From positions 16,157 through 80,156 of the forward strand of contig JAHFUZ010000019.1 in NCBI GenBank assembly GCA_023264815.1: a stretch of 64,000 nucleotides of DNA. Reading direction: 5' to 3'. A program made the position numbers and the translations under genes. This document shows, one piece after another, positions 44,959 to 52,901 of the stretch. Numbering within the stretch: position 1 is the stretch's first letter; every line of letters starts with the position of its first letter. Source of the stretch: Arthrobacter sp. (GTDB lineage: Bacteria; Actinomycetota; Actinomycetes; Actinomycetales; Micrococcaceae). The notes below the pieces were generated by a model that was not told the origin of the DNA, did not search any database, and saw nothing but the letters and a program-made list of their open reading frames with translations.

Positions 44959-45459
44959 GCCTTTGGCCGGTACGGCCTGGGCCAGGCGGCTGATCAGAGG
45001 CTCGGTGCGGTACGGAATGTGGGTGTGCAGTGCCAGGACGGTTTCGGTCCGGATCACACCCTTGATCCGGAGGATCTGGCGCAGGGCGGTCTGCAGGTTG
45101 TGTGTGTCAGTGGCCACGACGCGGCACCATACGTCGCCCCGCCCGGAGATCTCATGGACTTCCAAAACCTGCGGCAGCAGCCGGAGGGCGCCCACTACTC
45201 CGTCCAGCTCCCGGTGTGTCACTTCGATCGTGACGAACGCGACGACGTCGTACCCCACCGCCTCGAGGTCAACCTCGCGTCCCCCGTCGTGCAGTACTCC
45301 GGCGCGCAGCAGGCGCCGGACGCGCGACTGGGCGGTGTTGCGCGCGATGCCCAGCAGCTCGCTGAGCTCGCCGATCTGGACGCGGGGATCGCGGATGAGC
45401 TCCAGCAGGATCTTCAGGTCCGTCGGGTCCAAGGTATTCAAATTGTCACTTCCGGTCAC
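44956..45459 (-). CDS. Lrp/AsnC family transcriptional regulator
   Basis: 167 residues. N-terminal winged helix-turn-helix (LDPTDLKILLELIRDPRVQIGELSEL, with GIARNTAQSRVRRLLRAGVL as the recognition region, quoted here as two family blocks) and a C-terminal RAM/ligand-binding ferredoxin-like domain (VVAFVTIEVTHRELD, VHEISGRGDVWCRVVA). Such proteins bind small effectors, often amino acids. GTG 45459 start. Divergent from an MFS exporter gene, with a well-formed dyad between them (45473-45493) that overlaps its own -10-like TAAAAT, suggesting autoregulation and control of the exporter. Confidence 0.88.
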   Translation of the reverse strand: MTGSDNLNTLDPTDLKILLELIRDPRVQIGELSELLGIARNTAQSRVRRLLRAGVLHDGGREVDLEAVGYDVVAFVTIEVTHRELDGVVGALRLLPQVLEVHEISGRGDVWCRVVATDTHNLQTALRQILRIKGVIRTETVLALHTHIPYRTEPLISRLAQAVPAKG

Positions 45460-45472
45460 TATCTGGCTATGA

Positions 45473-45493
45473 ACTTGAGCATTTTACTCAAGT
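45473..45493. promoter_or_regulatory. Lrp-like operator in the divergent lrp/MFS promoter
   Basis: ACTTGAG (45473-45479), seven-base AT-rich centre CATTTTA, CTCAAGT (45487-45493): a perfect 7-bp dyad. The inner TGAGCATTTTACTCA is close to the general Lrp consensus with an AT-rich centre. On the minus strand the centre holds TAAAAT (45481-45486), a plausible -10 of the regulator gene itself. Confidence 0.55.
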
Positions 45494-45611
45494 CTTCCAT
45501 GATCATCACTTCTATCCGGCAGAAATGCTCCATTATTTGGGTATCCGTTTACACCTCCCGGAGCGCGTCCCACAAGGACCCACCGCGCCGGCAGAATCCA
45601 AGGCAACGCCC

Positions 45612-46859
45612 ATGACAGTCTTCAGTGAACTCCGCATGAGGCCGGCCACCGCCGGTCGCCAGGGCTGGAACGCTTCCACCACCGCCCGGCTGGTGATGGC
45701 GGGCGCCGTCATCTGCCTCCTGCTGGTCGGAGCGAACCTTGCCACGCCCCTCTACCCGCTGCTCCAGGCGAACCTTGGCCTCTCTGCCTTTGGCGTCACC
45801 ACGGCCTTCGCCAGCTACGTCCCGGCCCTTGTGGCCACGCTGATGCTGGCCGGCCACTGGTCGGACCACATCGGCCGGCGCGCGGCCCTCATCCTCGCTG
45901 TCCTGGCGGGGCTGGCAGGCAACTGGGTGTTCTCGCAGGCGGAAAGCCTCGTGGTGCTCTCTGCCGGCCGGGCGCTGCAGGGTGTAGCTGTTGCGCTCGC
46001 CACCGGCGCCAGCGCTGCCGCGTTGCGGGAATTGCTGCCGTCCCGTCCCGAGTGGGCATCCCGCTTCACCTTGCTGGCCACTGCCGGCGGGGTGGCGGCC
46101 GGCCCGGTCATCGGCGGCCTGCTGTCCCTCCTGCCGGGGCCCACTACAGCGCCGTACTACGTCCACTCGGTGATGCTGGCCGGAATGCTGGTGCCCCTGT
46201 TCCTGTTGAACGCGCGGCCGGCCATCAACCTTCCGTGCGGCCCGCGGCCCATCCGGGTCCTGGTACCGCGCCGGCCCTCGGTATCCACCGAGGCGAGGGG
46301 CGCCTTCTGGCTGGCCGCCGCCGTCGGCTTCCTTAGCTTTGCCGTGTTCGGCTTTTGCCTGTCCCTGGCGCCCGGCTACTTCGCCCAGATTGTCCACACC
46401 GACTCGCGCCCCCTGATCGGCGCCCTCGCAGGCATGACCCTTGGTGCCTCGGCGCTGAGTCAGCTGCTGAGCGTGCGGGGCCGCTTCGTGGTGCCGGCCG
46501 GGCTCGCCGTCCTGGGAGCCTCGGTCCTCCTGCTGGCGGCAGCAGCCGCCTGGCACAGCCTGCCCCTGCTGGCAGCCGCCAGTGCGTTCGCCGGGCTGGG
46601 CCAGGGCGTGGCCTTCCGCACTGTCTTCAACGATGTTGCGGCCAAGGTGGAGGTTTCACACCATGCCCAGGTCATCAGCACGGTCTACGTCATCACGTAC
46701 CTGGGGAGCGCAGTGCCGGTGATCGGTTTGGGATGGGCGACGGCGGCGTTCGGCCTGGAAACCGCGGTGACGGCGTTTGTGATGCTGTGCAGTGCCGCGG
46801 CGCTGGCGCTCGCGGTCCTGACCTTCAGGTCGTCGGTGCGGCAGCGGCAGTTTGCCTGA
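45612..46859 (+). CDS. Major facilitator superfamily transporter
   Basis: 415 residues with about twelve transmembrane helices; likely a proton-driven exporter. Seen: GHWSDHIGRRAALILA (the MFS loop 2-3 motif GxxxDRxGRR) and GRALQGVAVALATGA (motif-C-like helix 4-5). ATG 45612 precedes a conserved N terminus and follows the weak site AAGGCAACG. Convergent with a second Lrp gene. Its divergent neighbour is an Lrp-type regulator, so amino-acid or related metabolite export is a reasonable guess; substrate is not identifiable. Confidence 0.85.
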   Translation: MTVFSELRMRPATAGRQGWNASTTARLVMAGAVICLLLVGANLATPLYPLLQANLGLSAFGVTTAFASYVPALVATLMLAGHWSDHIGRRAALILAVLAGLAGNWVFSQAESLVVLSAGRALQGVAVALATGASAAALRELLPSRPEWASRFTLLATAGGVAAGPVIGGLLSLLPGPTTAPYYVHSVMLAGMLVPLFLLNARPAINLPCGPRPIRVLVPRRPSVSTEARGAFWLAAAVGFLSFAVFGFCLSLAPGYFAQIVHTDSRPLIGALAGMTLGASALSQLLSVRGRFVVPAGLAVLGASVLLLAAAAAWHSLPLLAAASAFAGLGQGVAFRTVFNDVAAKVEVSHHAQVISTVYVITYLGSAVPVIGLGWATAAFGLETAVTAFVMLCSAAALALAVLTFRSSVRQRQFA

Positions 46860-46896
46860 CGGCGCCCGCCTGCGCCGGCTGCGCAACCCTGCGTCC

Positions 46897-47400
46897 TCAA
46901 TCCGGCAGGGGACCGTGGTTGCCCTGGATGTGCTCGAAGACGAGTGTGGTTTCGGTATGGCCTACTACGGGGTCGGTGGCGAGATTGTCCAGGACCCAGT
47001 CCCGCAGGTCCTCGGTGCTCCCGACGGCGATGTGCAGCAGGTAGTCCACCGACCCTGAGGTGTGGAACGTGGAGAGGACCGCGGGAAGGTGCGGTACGCG
47101 GGCGGTAAAGCGGTCGATCTGGTCCCGGTCGTGGGCGCGGAGCCTGACAGCTACGAGGGCCTGGACCGACCTGCCGATCGCCGAAAGGCTGAGCTTGGCT
47201 TCGAAACCCTGCACGATGCCCCGTTCGGACAGCGCACGGGTCCGCATGAGTGCCGTTGACGGGGCGATGCCCACGAGTTCGGCCAACTGCTTGTTGGAGA
47301 TCCGCGCATCGTCCACCAGGGCGGCAAGAAGGCGCTCGTCGATGGCGTCCAGCGGTTCAACGTGGCTGCCTGGCCGGCTGTTTTTAGGATTGGTACTCAT
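46897..47400 (-). CDS. Lrp/AsnC family transcriptional regulator (second copy)
   Basis: 167 residues. Winged helix-turn-helix at the N terminus (LDAIDERLLAALVDDARISN, LAELVGIAPSTALMRTRAL) and RAM domain (ALVAVRLRAHDRDQIDRF, TSGSVDYLLHIAV). It is only distantly similar to the Lrp at 44956-45459, so the two are not a recent duplication. ATG 47400 has a GGAGAT Shine-Dalgarno, and a TAGGAT element at 47428-47433 on the minus strand gives a leader of about 20 bases. Convergent with the MFS gene to its left; the gene to its right, an MFS exporter, is on the same strand, upstream. Confidence 0.88.
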   Translation of the reverse strand: MSTNPKNSRPGSHVEPLDAIDERLLAALVDDARISNKQLAELVGIAPSTALMRTRALSERGIVQGFEAKLSLSAIGRSVQALVAVRLRAHDRDQIDRFTARVPHLPAVLSTFHTSGSVDYLLHIAVGSTEDLRDWVLDNLATDPVVGHTETTLVFEHIQGNHGPLPD

Positions 47401-47427
47401 GGGATCTCCTCGAATGTTCTTGAGTTC

Positions 47428-47433
47428 ATCCTA
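47428..47433 (-). promoter_or_regulatory. -10 hexamer TAGGAT of the second lrp-type gene
   Basis: TAGGAT on the minus strand, about 28 bases before ATG 47400, with a Shine-Dalgarno in between; a leadered promoter. Confidence 0.45.
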
Positions 47434-47535
47434 GACGCGCGATTCCGCCTCATCATCCCCGTTCAACGCGCTTCGCCGAATAATCGCCCGAGATGGGTAC
47501 CGTTTGGCGGCGGATAGTTCACCCGACGCCGGCGC

Positions 47536-48798
47536 TTACGCGTGGTGGGGCGCCGGTGCCCGGCGGTTCCGGGCGGGATGTACGACGACGACGCTCACCG
47601 CGCTGACCACTGCCAGGACCATGATGGCCAGGGCCAGCGGTGTCCATCCCAGGGATTGGAACAGGAGGCCGCCGGACCAGCCGATGACGCTGGAGCCGAG
47701 GTAGTAGGCCAGGTTGTAAAGCGATGCGGCCTGGGCCCGGCCGGAGGCGGCAATGCTCCCGGTCCAGCCTGAGCCGATGCTATGGGCGGCGAAGAAGCCG
47801 CCGGTGAACAACACCAGACCGGTCAGGATGACGGCGATGACCTGGGTGAGTGTCAGGGCGAGGCCGGAGATCACCAGCGCCAGGCCTGCCAGCAAGACCG
47901 CCCTGCGGCCGAAGCGGGCCGTCAGTGCGCCGGCCCACCGGGAGGTCACGGTTCCCGACAGGTAGGCGAGGAAGATCAGGCTGATCAGGGTGGCGGGCAG
48001 CAGAAAGGGCGCCGCGGACAGCCGGAAGCCCAGATAGTTGTAGACCGCCACGAAGCCACCCATCATCAGGAACGCCTGCACGTAGAGGGCCAGCAGGCGG
48101 GGGTTCCGGAGATGGCCGGCCAGCATCCCGAAGGCGCCGCGAAGGCCGGCAGCCTTGGCGGCGGCGAACCCCCGGGCCTTGGGTATCAGGACCAGGAAGA
48201 GGACAGCAGCCACGGTTGCCATGAGGGACACCGCCAGCGCACCGGTCCGCCAGCCCCAGAGCTCGCCGGCAGGACCCGCCACGAGCCGGCCGGCCAGTCC
48301 GCCCAGCGTAGTGCCGGCAATATAGCTTCCTGCGGCCATCGCGGCATGGGCACGGTTCACTTCTTCGTTCAGGTAGGCGATGGCGATCGCGGGGATTCCG
48401 CCGAGCGCCATTCCCTCCAGCAGGCGGAGCGCGAGGAGCATTCCAAAACTGGGGGCGAGCGGCACCAGGAGCCCCAGGACAGTGGCTGCCGTGATGCCCC
48501 AGGTCATCGCCTTGACCCGGCCTATCCTGTCCGCAAGGAATGACCAGGGAATGACCGTGGCGGCCAGGCCCACGGTTGCCAGCGAGATGGTCAGGGCCGC
48601 CTCGGCTGCGGTGACCTGCAGGTCTGTGGCCATGATCGGCAGGACGGCCTGGGTTGAGTACAGCTGCGCAAACGTTGCCACACCGGCGAAGGCCAGTCCC
48701 AGCAGGATCCTGCCGTACGCCGCGGAGCCCTTGGGGTGGCCCTCCCATGAGCCTGATCGTTGCGTTGACGTTCCTGATCCGGCGGCAATCTTTGGCAT
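47536..48798 (-). CDS. Major facilitator superfamily exporter (YnfM/arabinose-efflux-like)
   Basis: 420 residues, twelve transmembrane helices. Seen: FAGVATFAQLYSTQAVLP in helix 1, IPWSFLADRIGRVKAM (MFS loop 2-3 motif), RLLEGMALGGIPAIAIAYLNEEV (helix 4 region; written here as the motif blocks RLLEGMALGG and IAYLNEEV), matching the YnfM-type DHA1 exporters whose sequence keeps TQAVLP and YLNEE. ATG 48798 has a TACTGT hexamer 6 bases upstream. Divergent from a LysR regulator with a shared operator region, the standard layout for LysR-controlled exporters. Substrate not known. Confidence 0.88.
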   Translation of the reverse strand: MPKIAAGSGTSTQRSGSWEGHPKGSAAYGRILLGLAFAGVATFAQLYSTQAVLPIMATDLQVTAAEAALTISLATVGLAATVIPWSFLADRIGRVKAMTWGITAATVLGLLVPLAPSFGMLLALRLLEGMALGGIPAIAIAYLNEEVNRAHAAMAAGSYIAGTTLGGLAGRLVAGPAGELWGWRTGALAVSLMATVAAVLFLVLIPKARGFAAAKAAGLRGAFGMLAGHLRNPRLLALYVQAFLMMGGFVAVYNYLGFRLSAAPFLLPATLISLIFLAYLSGTVTSRWAGALTARFGRRAVLLAGLALVISGLALTLTQVIAVILTGLVLFTGGFFAAHSIGSGWTGSIAASGRAQAASLYNLAYYLGSSVIGWSGGLLFQSLGWTPLALAIMVLAVVSAVSVVVVHPARNRRAPAPHHA

Positions 48799-48804
48799 GG
48801 GTCA

Positions 48805-48834
48805 ACAGTAGGCTCTGGAAATTCATGCTTCCAA
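48805..48834 (-). promoter_or_regulatory. Promoter of the MFS exporter gene (-35 TTGGAA, 18 bp, -10 TACTGT)
   Basis: On the minus strand TTGGAA (48834-48829) and TACTGT (48810-48805); the latter ends 6 bases before ATG 48798, so the transcript is probably leaderless. Confidence 0.6.
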
Positions 48835-48840
48835 TGCATG
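48824..48840. promoter_or_regulatory. LysR-type operator (T-N11-A dyad) in the divergent MFS/lysR region
   Basis: CATGC (48824-48828), TTCCAAT, GCATG (48836-48840): a perfect dyad containing a T-N11-A core, overlapping the -35 box of the exporter promoter. The 100-bp divergent region is unusually AT-rich for this window. Confidence 0.5.
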
Positions 48841-48898
48841 TTTTGGCTAGTATTTATAGCAAATATGGAATGTTATCAGGCTGACGGAAGGACAGGCC

Positions 48899-49885
48899 GT
48901 GCTCACCGATCAACAGCAACTGGCCAAGCTCCTGCCGTTGCTCCCCATCCTTGCGGAACTGGGCCGCACGCAGCACGTCACGGAAACGGCGGAACTGCTT
49001 GGAGTACCCCAGTCCACCGTCAGCAGGGCGCTCTCCCGCGCCAGCGCCGTCGTCGGAACTGAACTGCTGATCCGGGACGGCAGGGGAGTGCGGCTGACCG
49101 CCGCAGCCAGGACGCTGCTGCCCTACATTGACTCAGCCCTGACCGAATTCCAGGCCGGGCTGGACCTCGTCCGGCACGAATCTGACGTGGTCCGGGGCAA
49201 GGTCTCACTGTCCTTTCAGCACACGTTTGGCGAGGCCACGCTGCCCCTGCTCATCAGTGCCTTCCGGAGCCGCCACCCGGAGGCGGGGTTCATCCTCAGG
49301 CAGGGTGCACGGGATGCCTGCCTCGCGGAGCTCTCTTCAGGGCAGGCGGACCTGGCACTGACCGCGCCCGTGCCGGCGGCGGGCAGCACCATCGGCTCGG
49401 CGGCACTGTACCGGGAACCGCTCCGGCTGGTGGTGCACCACAGCCATCCGCTGGCCGGGCGCGGCCCTATCAGGCTGCAGGAGATCCGCCGGGATCCCTT
49501 CGTGGCGCTGGAGCCAGGGTATGGCATGCGGTCGCTGACCGATGCGCTGTTCCGTGAGGCCGGCTTCCGCCCCCGGATCGCTTTCGAAAGCCAGGACACC
49601 CACACAGCCCGCGGGCTGGTTTCCGCCGGCCTGGGCGTCAGCATCCTTCCGCCCGGCGGCAACGGTCCGGGGCGCCATGTCAGCCCCCAGACCGGGAACC
49701 TGGGCTGGCTGGAACTTCCCCTGGAGTCCGGGCTGGCCTACCGGGAGATCGGCCTGGGGTGGCGCCGGCGGAAGCCCGGCCCGGATGCCGAACCGGATTC
49801 CGTCCGGTTATTCCGGGAGTTGGTGCTGCAGGAAGGTCCGCAGCTATTGGCGGGCCTGGTGGCTGCGCGCTCGCAGATGGGGTAA
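48899..49885 (+). CDS. LysR family transcriptional regulator
   Basis: 328 residues. N-terminal helix-turn-helix (AELGRTQHVTETAELLG, then PQSTVSRALSRASAVVGTEL), and a C-terminal periplasmic-binding-like effector domain (GKVSLSFQHTFGEATLPLLI, HPLAGRGPIRLQEIRRDPFV in two of its blocks). GTG 48899 follows GGAAGGA. Divergent from the MFS exporter gene; likely activates or represses it in response to a ligand that cannot be named. Proteins of this subtype carry the TVSR recognition sequence rather than the more common SVSR/ISR variants. Confidence 0.9.
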   Translation: MLTDQQQLAKLLPLLPILAELGRTQHVTETAELLGVPQSTVSRALSRASAVVGTELLIRDGRGVRLTAAARTLLPYIDSALTEFQAGLDLVRHESDVVRGKVSLSFQHTFGEATLPLLISAFRSRHPEAGFILRQGARDACLAELSSGQADLALTAPVPAAGSTIGSAALYREPLRLVVHHSHPLAGRGPIRLQEIRRDPFVALEPGYGMRSLTDALFREAGFRPRIAFESQDTHTARGLVSAGLGVSILPPGGNGPGRHVSPQTGNLGWLELPLESGLAYREIGLGWRRRKPGPDAEPDSVRLFRELVLQEGPQLLAGLVAARSQMG

Positions 49886-49935
49886 GTGCCGCCATGCCGG
49901 ATACCTTTCCGGGGGACACGGCTGTGGCGGTTCAG

Positions 49936-49941
49936 TAGTCT
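49936..49941 (+). promoter_or_regulatory. -10 hexamer TAGTCT, leaderless start of the BadF/NagK kinase gene
   Basis: TAGTCT ends 6 bases before GTG 49948. Confidence 0.6.
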
Positions 49942-49947
49942 GATGAC

Positions 49948-50925
49948 GTGACTGATACCGAGCACCCCCAGGCCTTCGCTTCCGGCAACCTATCCCAACG
50001 CAGTGGACTGCCAGATGCTGCCCGGCATGCCGTGTCCGGCGTCGTGATCGGCCTGGACATCGGCGGAACCAAGACCCGCGGTGTCCGCTTCGAGGACGGA
50101 GTGGCCATGGCCGATGAGTCGGCCGGCAGCGCAAACGTCCAGAACGTCACGCCCGAACAGGCGGCATTGAACCTGGCGGACCTCTTCGCCCGGATCGGTG
50201 GCGTCCCGGTGGCCCAGGTGTATGCGGGAGCCGGCGGCATCGATACCGACGACGACGCTGCCGCCCTGGCCGCGCTCATTGAACCGCATGTACCGGGAGC
50301 AAAAATCACGGTGGTCCACGATTCCAGGCTGCTGCTGGCCGCCGGCGGCGCCAGTACCGGTGTGGCCGTCATCGCCGGCACAGGCTCTGCGGCCTGGGGC
50401 CGGAACGCAGCAGGGGAGGAGGCCCGGGCCGGCGGCTGGGGTTACCTGCTGGGAGACGAAGGCAGTGGCTACTGGCTGGGCCGTGAGGCCGTCCGGCACA
50501 GCCTGCGCCGCATGAACCAGGGACTTCCGGCCGACCAGCTGACCGCCGCACTGCTGGCCGCCTGCGGAGTTGACCACCCCAACAGGCTGATTGCGCTCTT
50601 CCATTCCCCGGACACCGGCCGCAGGTTCTGGGCCCAGCAGGCCCGCCTGGTGGTGGACGCAGCGGCGGCCGGCCACGAAGCCAGCCGGGAACTGCTTGAC
50701 CGGGCCGGGAAAGATCTAGCGGATCTCGCCGCGCAGGCACTCCGGAAGCTCCACATTGACGGCCCCGTCATCCTTGGCAGCGGCCTGGGCATGAACGTGG
50801 TCCCGCTGCAGGAGGCCTTCCGGAAGTACCTGGCGGCTGCCGGCATCACCGACGTGCGCGTGCTGGACCGGGATCCCGTCTTTGGGGTCCTGCAGCTGGT
50901 GGGGGAGCCGTCGGGGCCCCAATGA
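49948..50925 (+). CDS. BadF/BadG/BcrA-type ATPase, probable N-acetylglucosamine kinase
   Basis: 325-residue ASKHA-fold kinase. Seen: VVIGLDIGGTKTRGVRFEDG (phosphate-1 loop, given as the blocks GLDIGGTKTRG), VYAGAGGIDTDDD, VVHDSRLLLAAGG, GVAVIAGTGSAAWG (phosphate-2 loop), GGWGYLLGDEGSGYWLGREAV, and VILGSGLGMN (adenosine loop). The GDEGSGYWLG block is typical of GlcNAc/glucosamine kinases of the BadF group, so amino-sugar phosphorylation in the cytoplasm is likely. It could salvage GlcNAc released by the GH3 hexosaminidase encoded at 9.1 kb. GTG 49948 is supported by its promoter spacing. Confidence 0.82.
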   Translation: MTDTEHPQAFASGNLSQRSGLPDAARHAVSGVVIGLDIGGTKTRGVRFEDGVAMADESAGSANVQNVTPEQAALNLADLFARIGGVPVAQVYAGAGGIDTDDDAAALAALIEPHVPGAKITVVHDSRLLLAAGGASTGVAVIAGTGSAAWGRNAAGEEARAGGWGYLLGDEGSGYWLGREAVRHSLRRMNQGLPADQLTAALLAACGVDHPNRLIALFHSPDTGRRFWAQQARLVVDAAAAGHEASRELLDRAGKDLADLAAQALRKLHIDGPVILGSGLGMNVVPLQEAFRKYLAAAGITDVRVLDRDPVFGVLQLVGEPSGPQ

Positions 50926-51014
50926 CCGCAGGGGCGGGCCGGTCACCGGCTGAATGGTTACAGTAGGGATTCACTGGCCCGGATTGGCGGCGGATCTGGG
51001 TACGCTGGGAACTG

Positions 51015-51030
51015 ATTACGCTACGGTAAT
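51015..51030. promoter_or_regulatory. Inverted repeat upstream of the OpuC-type operon
   Basis: ATTAC (51015-51019) and GTAAT (51026-51030) flank GCTACG, in an AT-rich patch about 75 bases before the operon; candidate promoter/operator, weakly supported. Confidence 0.3.
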
Positions 51031-51102
51031 TATCAGTGAGCTTATGACCACATCTGTCCGATGCCGTCCAACAGAACGGGTAAGTCCGGGAATGGACCAG
51101 CC

Positions 51103-52191
51103 ATGATCGAGTTCCAAAGCGTCACCAAGCAGTATCAGGGCGGGCAGCCGGCCGTGGACGGGCTCACCATGTCCATCGAGAAGGGCTCCATCACCGTTTT
51201 TGTGGGACCGTCCGGCTGCGGCAAGACCACCTCCCTGCGCATGATCAACCGTATGGTGGAGCCGACGTCGGGGGTCATCACCGTGGACGGGCAGGACGTC
51301 ACCGCAGTGCCGGCCGCCGAACTGCGCCGCTCCATGGGATACGTCATGCAGTCCTCCGGGCTGATGCCGCACCGCTCGGTGCTGGACAACATTGCCACCG
51401 TGCCCCGCCTCAACGGCGTGTCCCGGGCGGAGGCCCGGAAACGGGCCACGGAACTGCTCGACGTCGTCGGGCTGGCTTCCCCGCTCGGGAAGCGGTACCC
51501 CTCCCAGCTGTCAGGCGGCCAGCAGCAGCGCGTGGGGGTGGCCCGGGCGCTCGCAGCAGATCCGCCCATCCTGCTGATGGATGAACCCTTCAGCGCCGTG
51601 GACCCTGTGGTCCGCGACGAACTGCAGCAGGAGCTCCTGCGGCTCCAGAAGGACCTCGCCAAGACCATAGTTTTTGTAACCCACGACATTGACGAGGCCA
51701 CCATCCTCGGCGACAGGGTGGCCGTGTTCGCTGTCGGCGGGAAGCTGGCCCAGTACTCCACCCCTGAGGAGATCCTGCGGGCTCCGGCCAACGACTTCGT
51801 GGCGTCCTTTGTTGGGCGGGACCGCGGGTTCCGCCACCTCGGATTCACCACGTCCGACGATGTGGCCATCCATCCGGTCCCCACGCTTGTGGTGCGGGCC
51901 GGGCTTTACGACGGCGATCCCGCCGCCGTGACGGAATGGCAGCTTGTGGTGGATGAGGACATGCGGCCGCTCGGCTGGGCGCGGCCCGGAACTGATACCG
52001 ACCTGATCCCGGGCGGTTCCCTGTTCCACCCCGGTGACTCCCTGCGGCGGGCCCTGGATTCGGCGCTGTCCTCCCCGTCCGGCCTGGGTGTGGCCGTGGA
52101 CGGCGGCGGACGTGTCTTGGGGGCGGTCCGGGCGCAGGAAGTCCTGGCCGTGATCGAGGCGTCCCGCCAGGAACGGCAGGCTGCGCTCTGA
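51103..52191 (+). CDS. Glycine betaine/carnitine/choline ABC transporter, ATP-binding protein (OpuCA/ProV-like)
   Basis: 362 residues. ATPase domain with FVGPSGCGKTTSLRMINR (Walker A; the SLRMINR helix is characteristic of osmoprotectant transporters), YVMQSSGLMPHRSV (Q-loop), QLSGGQQQRVGVARAL (signature), LLMDEPFSAVDP (Walker B), FVTHDIDEA (H-loop). The C-terminal 110 residues look like a single degenerate CBS-type module, the ionic-strength sensor of OpuA/ProV-type proteins. ATG 51103 is taken because MIEFQSVTK begins the domain; an in-frame ATG at 51061 is less likely. First gene of a four-gene overlapping operon. Confidence 0.9.
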   Translation: MIEFQSVTKQYQGGQPAVDGLTMSIEKGSITVFVGPSGCGKTTSLRMINRMVEPTSGVITVDGQDVTAVPAAELRRSMGYVMQSSGLMPHRSVLDNIATVPRLNGVSRAEARKRATELLDVVGLASPLGKRYPSQLSGGQQQRVGVARALAADPPILLMDEPFSAVDPVVRDELQQELLRLQKDLAKTIVFVTHDIDEATILGDRVAVFAVGGKLAQYSTPEEILRAPANDFVASFVGRDRGFRHLGFTTSDDVAIHPVPTLVVRAGLYDGDPAAVTEWQLVVDEDMRPLGWARPGTDTDLIPGGSLFHPGDSLRRALDSALSSPSGLGVAVDGGGRVLGAVRAQEVLAVIEASRQERQAAL

Positions 52192-52901
52192 TGGACTGGT
52201 TCCTGGCGAACAGCGGCATGGTCCTGGAACGGGCAGCCCAGCATCTTGTGCTGGCGCTGGTGCCGATGGCCCTGGGGCTGGCTATCTCCATTCCGCTGGC
52301 GCAGCTGGCCCGGATCCACCCCGTACTGCGTTCGATCGTAGTGACGGCCAGTTCGTTGCTGTACACCATCCCGTCGCTGGCGCTCTTCATTATCCTGCCC
52401 TCCATTCTCGGAACCCGGATCCTGGACCCCCTCAATGTGATTGTGGCCCTGACCATTTACGCAGTGGCGCTGCTGGTCCGCGCCGCCCTCGATGCCTTTG
52501 ATTCAGTGGAGGACGATCTCCGGCAGGCGGCCACCGCTATGGGGTACAAACCCTGGCTCCGCTTTGTCCAGATCGATCTGCCGCTTTCCCTGCCGGTGAT
52601 GTTTGCCGGGCTCCGCGTGGTCTCGGTCAGTAATATCTCCCTGGTGAGCGTCGCGGCCCTCCTGGGCGTCGGCAACCTGGGGATGCTGTTCACGGACGGC
52701 CTGCAACGGAACTTCGTCACAGAAGTGGTGGTGGGCATTGTGGCCATTCTGCTCCTGGCGCTGCTGATGGATGCGGTGCTGGTCCTGCTGGAACGGCTCC
52801 TGACCCCCTGGACCCGCGCAACCAAAACGTCGGGCCCGGCCGTTGCCGCCGGTGCACGCTTTGTTGCTGATACCGGCGTCCATGCGGGGGCCGGACCGTG
52901 A
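52191..52901 (+). CDS. Osmoprotectant ABC transporter permease (OpuCB-like)
   Basis: 236 residues with five or six transmembrane helices: MALGLAISIPLAQLA, VVTASSLLYTIPSLALFIILPS (in two helices), VIVALTIYAVALLVRAALDAF, and the coupling-helix region DLRQAATAMGYKPWLRFVQIDLP, the EAA-type loop that docks on the ATPase. ATG 52191 overlaps the TGA of the ATPase gene by one base. Pairs with the second permease encoded just downstream to make a heterodimeric pore. Confidence 0.9.
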   Translation: MDWFLANSGMVLERAAQHLVLALVPMALGLAISIPLAQLARIHPVLRSIVVTASSLLYTIPSLALFIILPSILGTRILDPLNVIVALTIYAVALLVRAALDAFDSVEDDLRQAATAMGYKPWLRFVQIDLPLSLPVMFAGLRVVSVSNISLVSVAALLGVGNLGMLFTDGLQRNFVTEVVVGIVAILLLALLMDAVLVLLERLLTPWTRATKTSGPAVAAGARFVADTGVHAGAGP

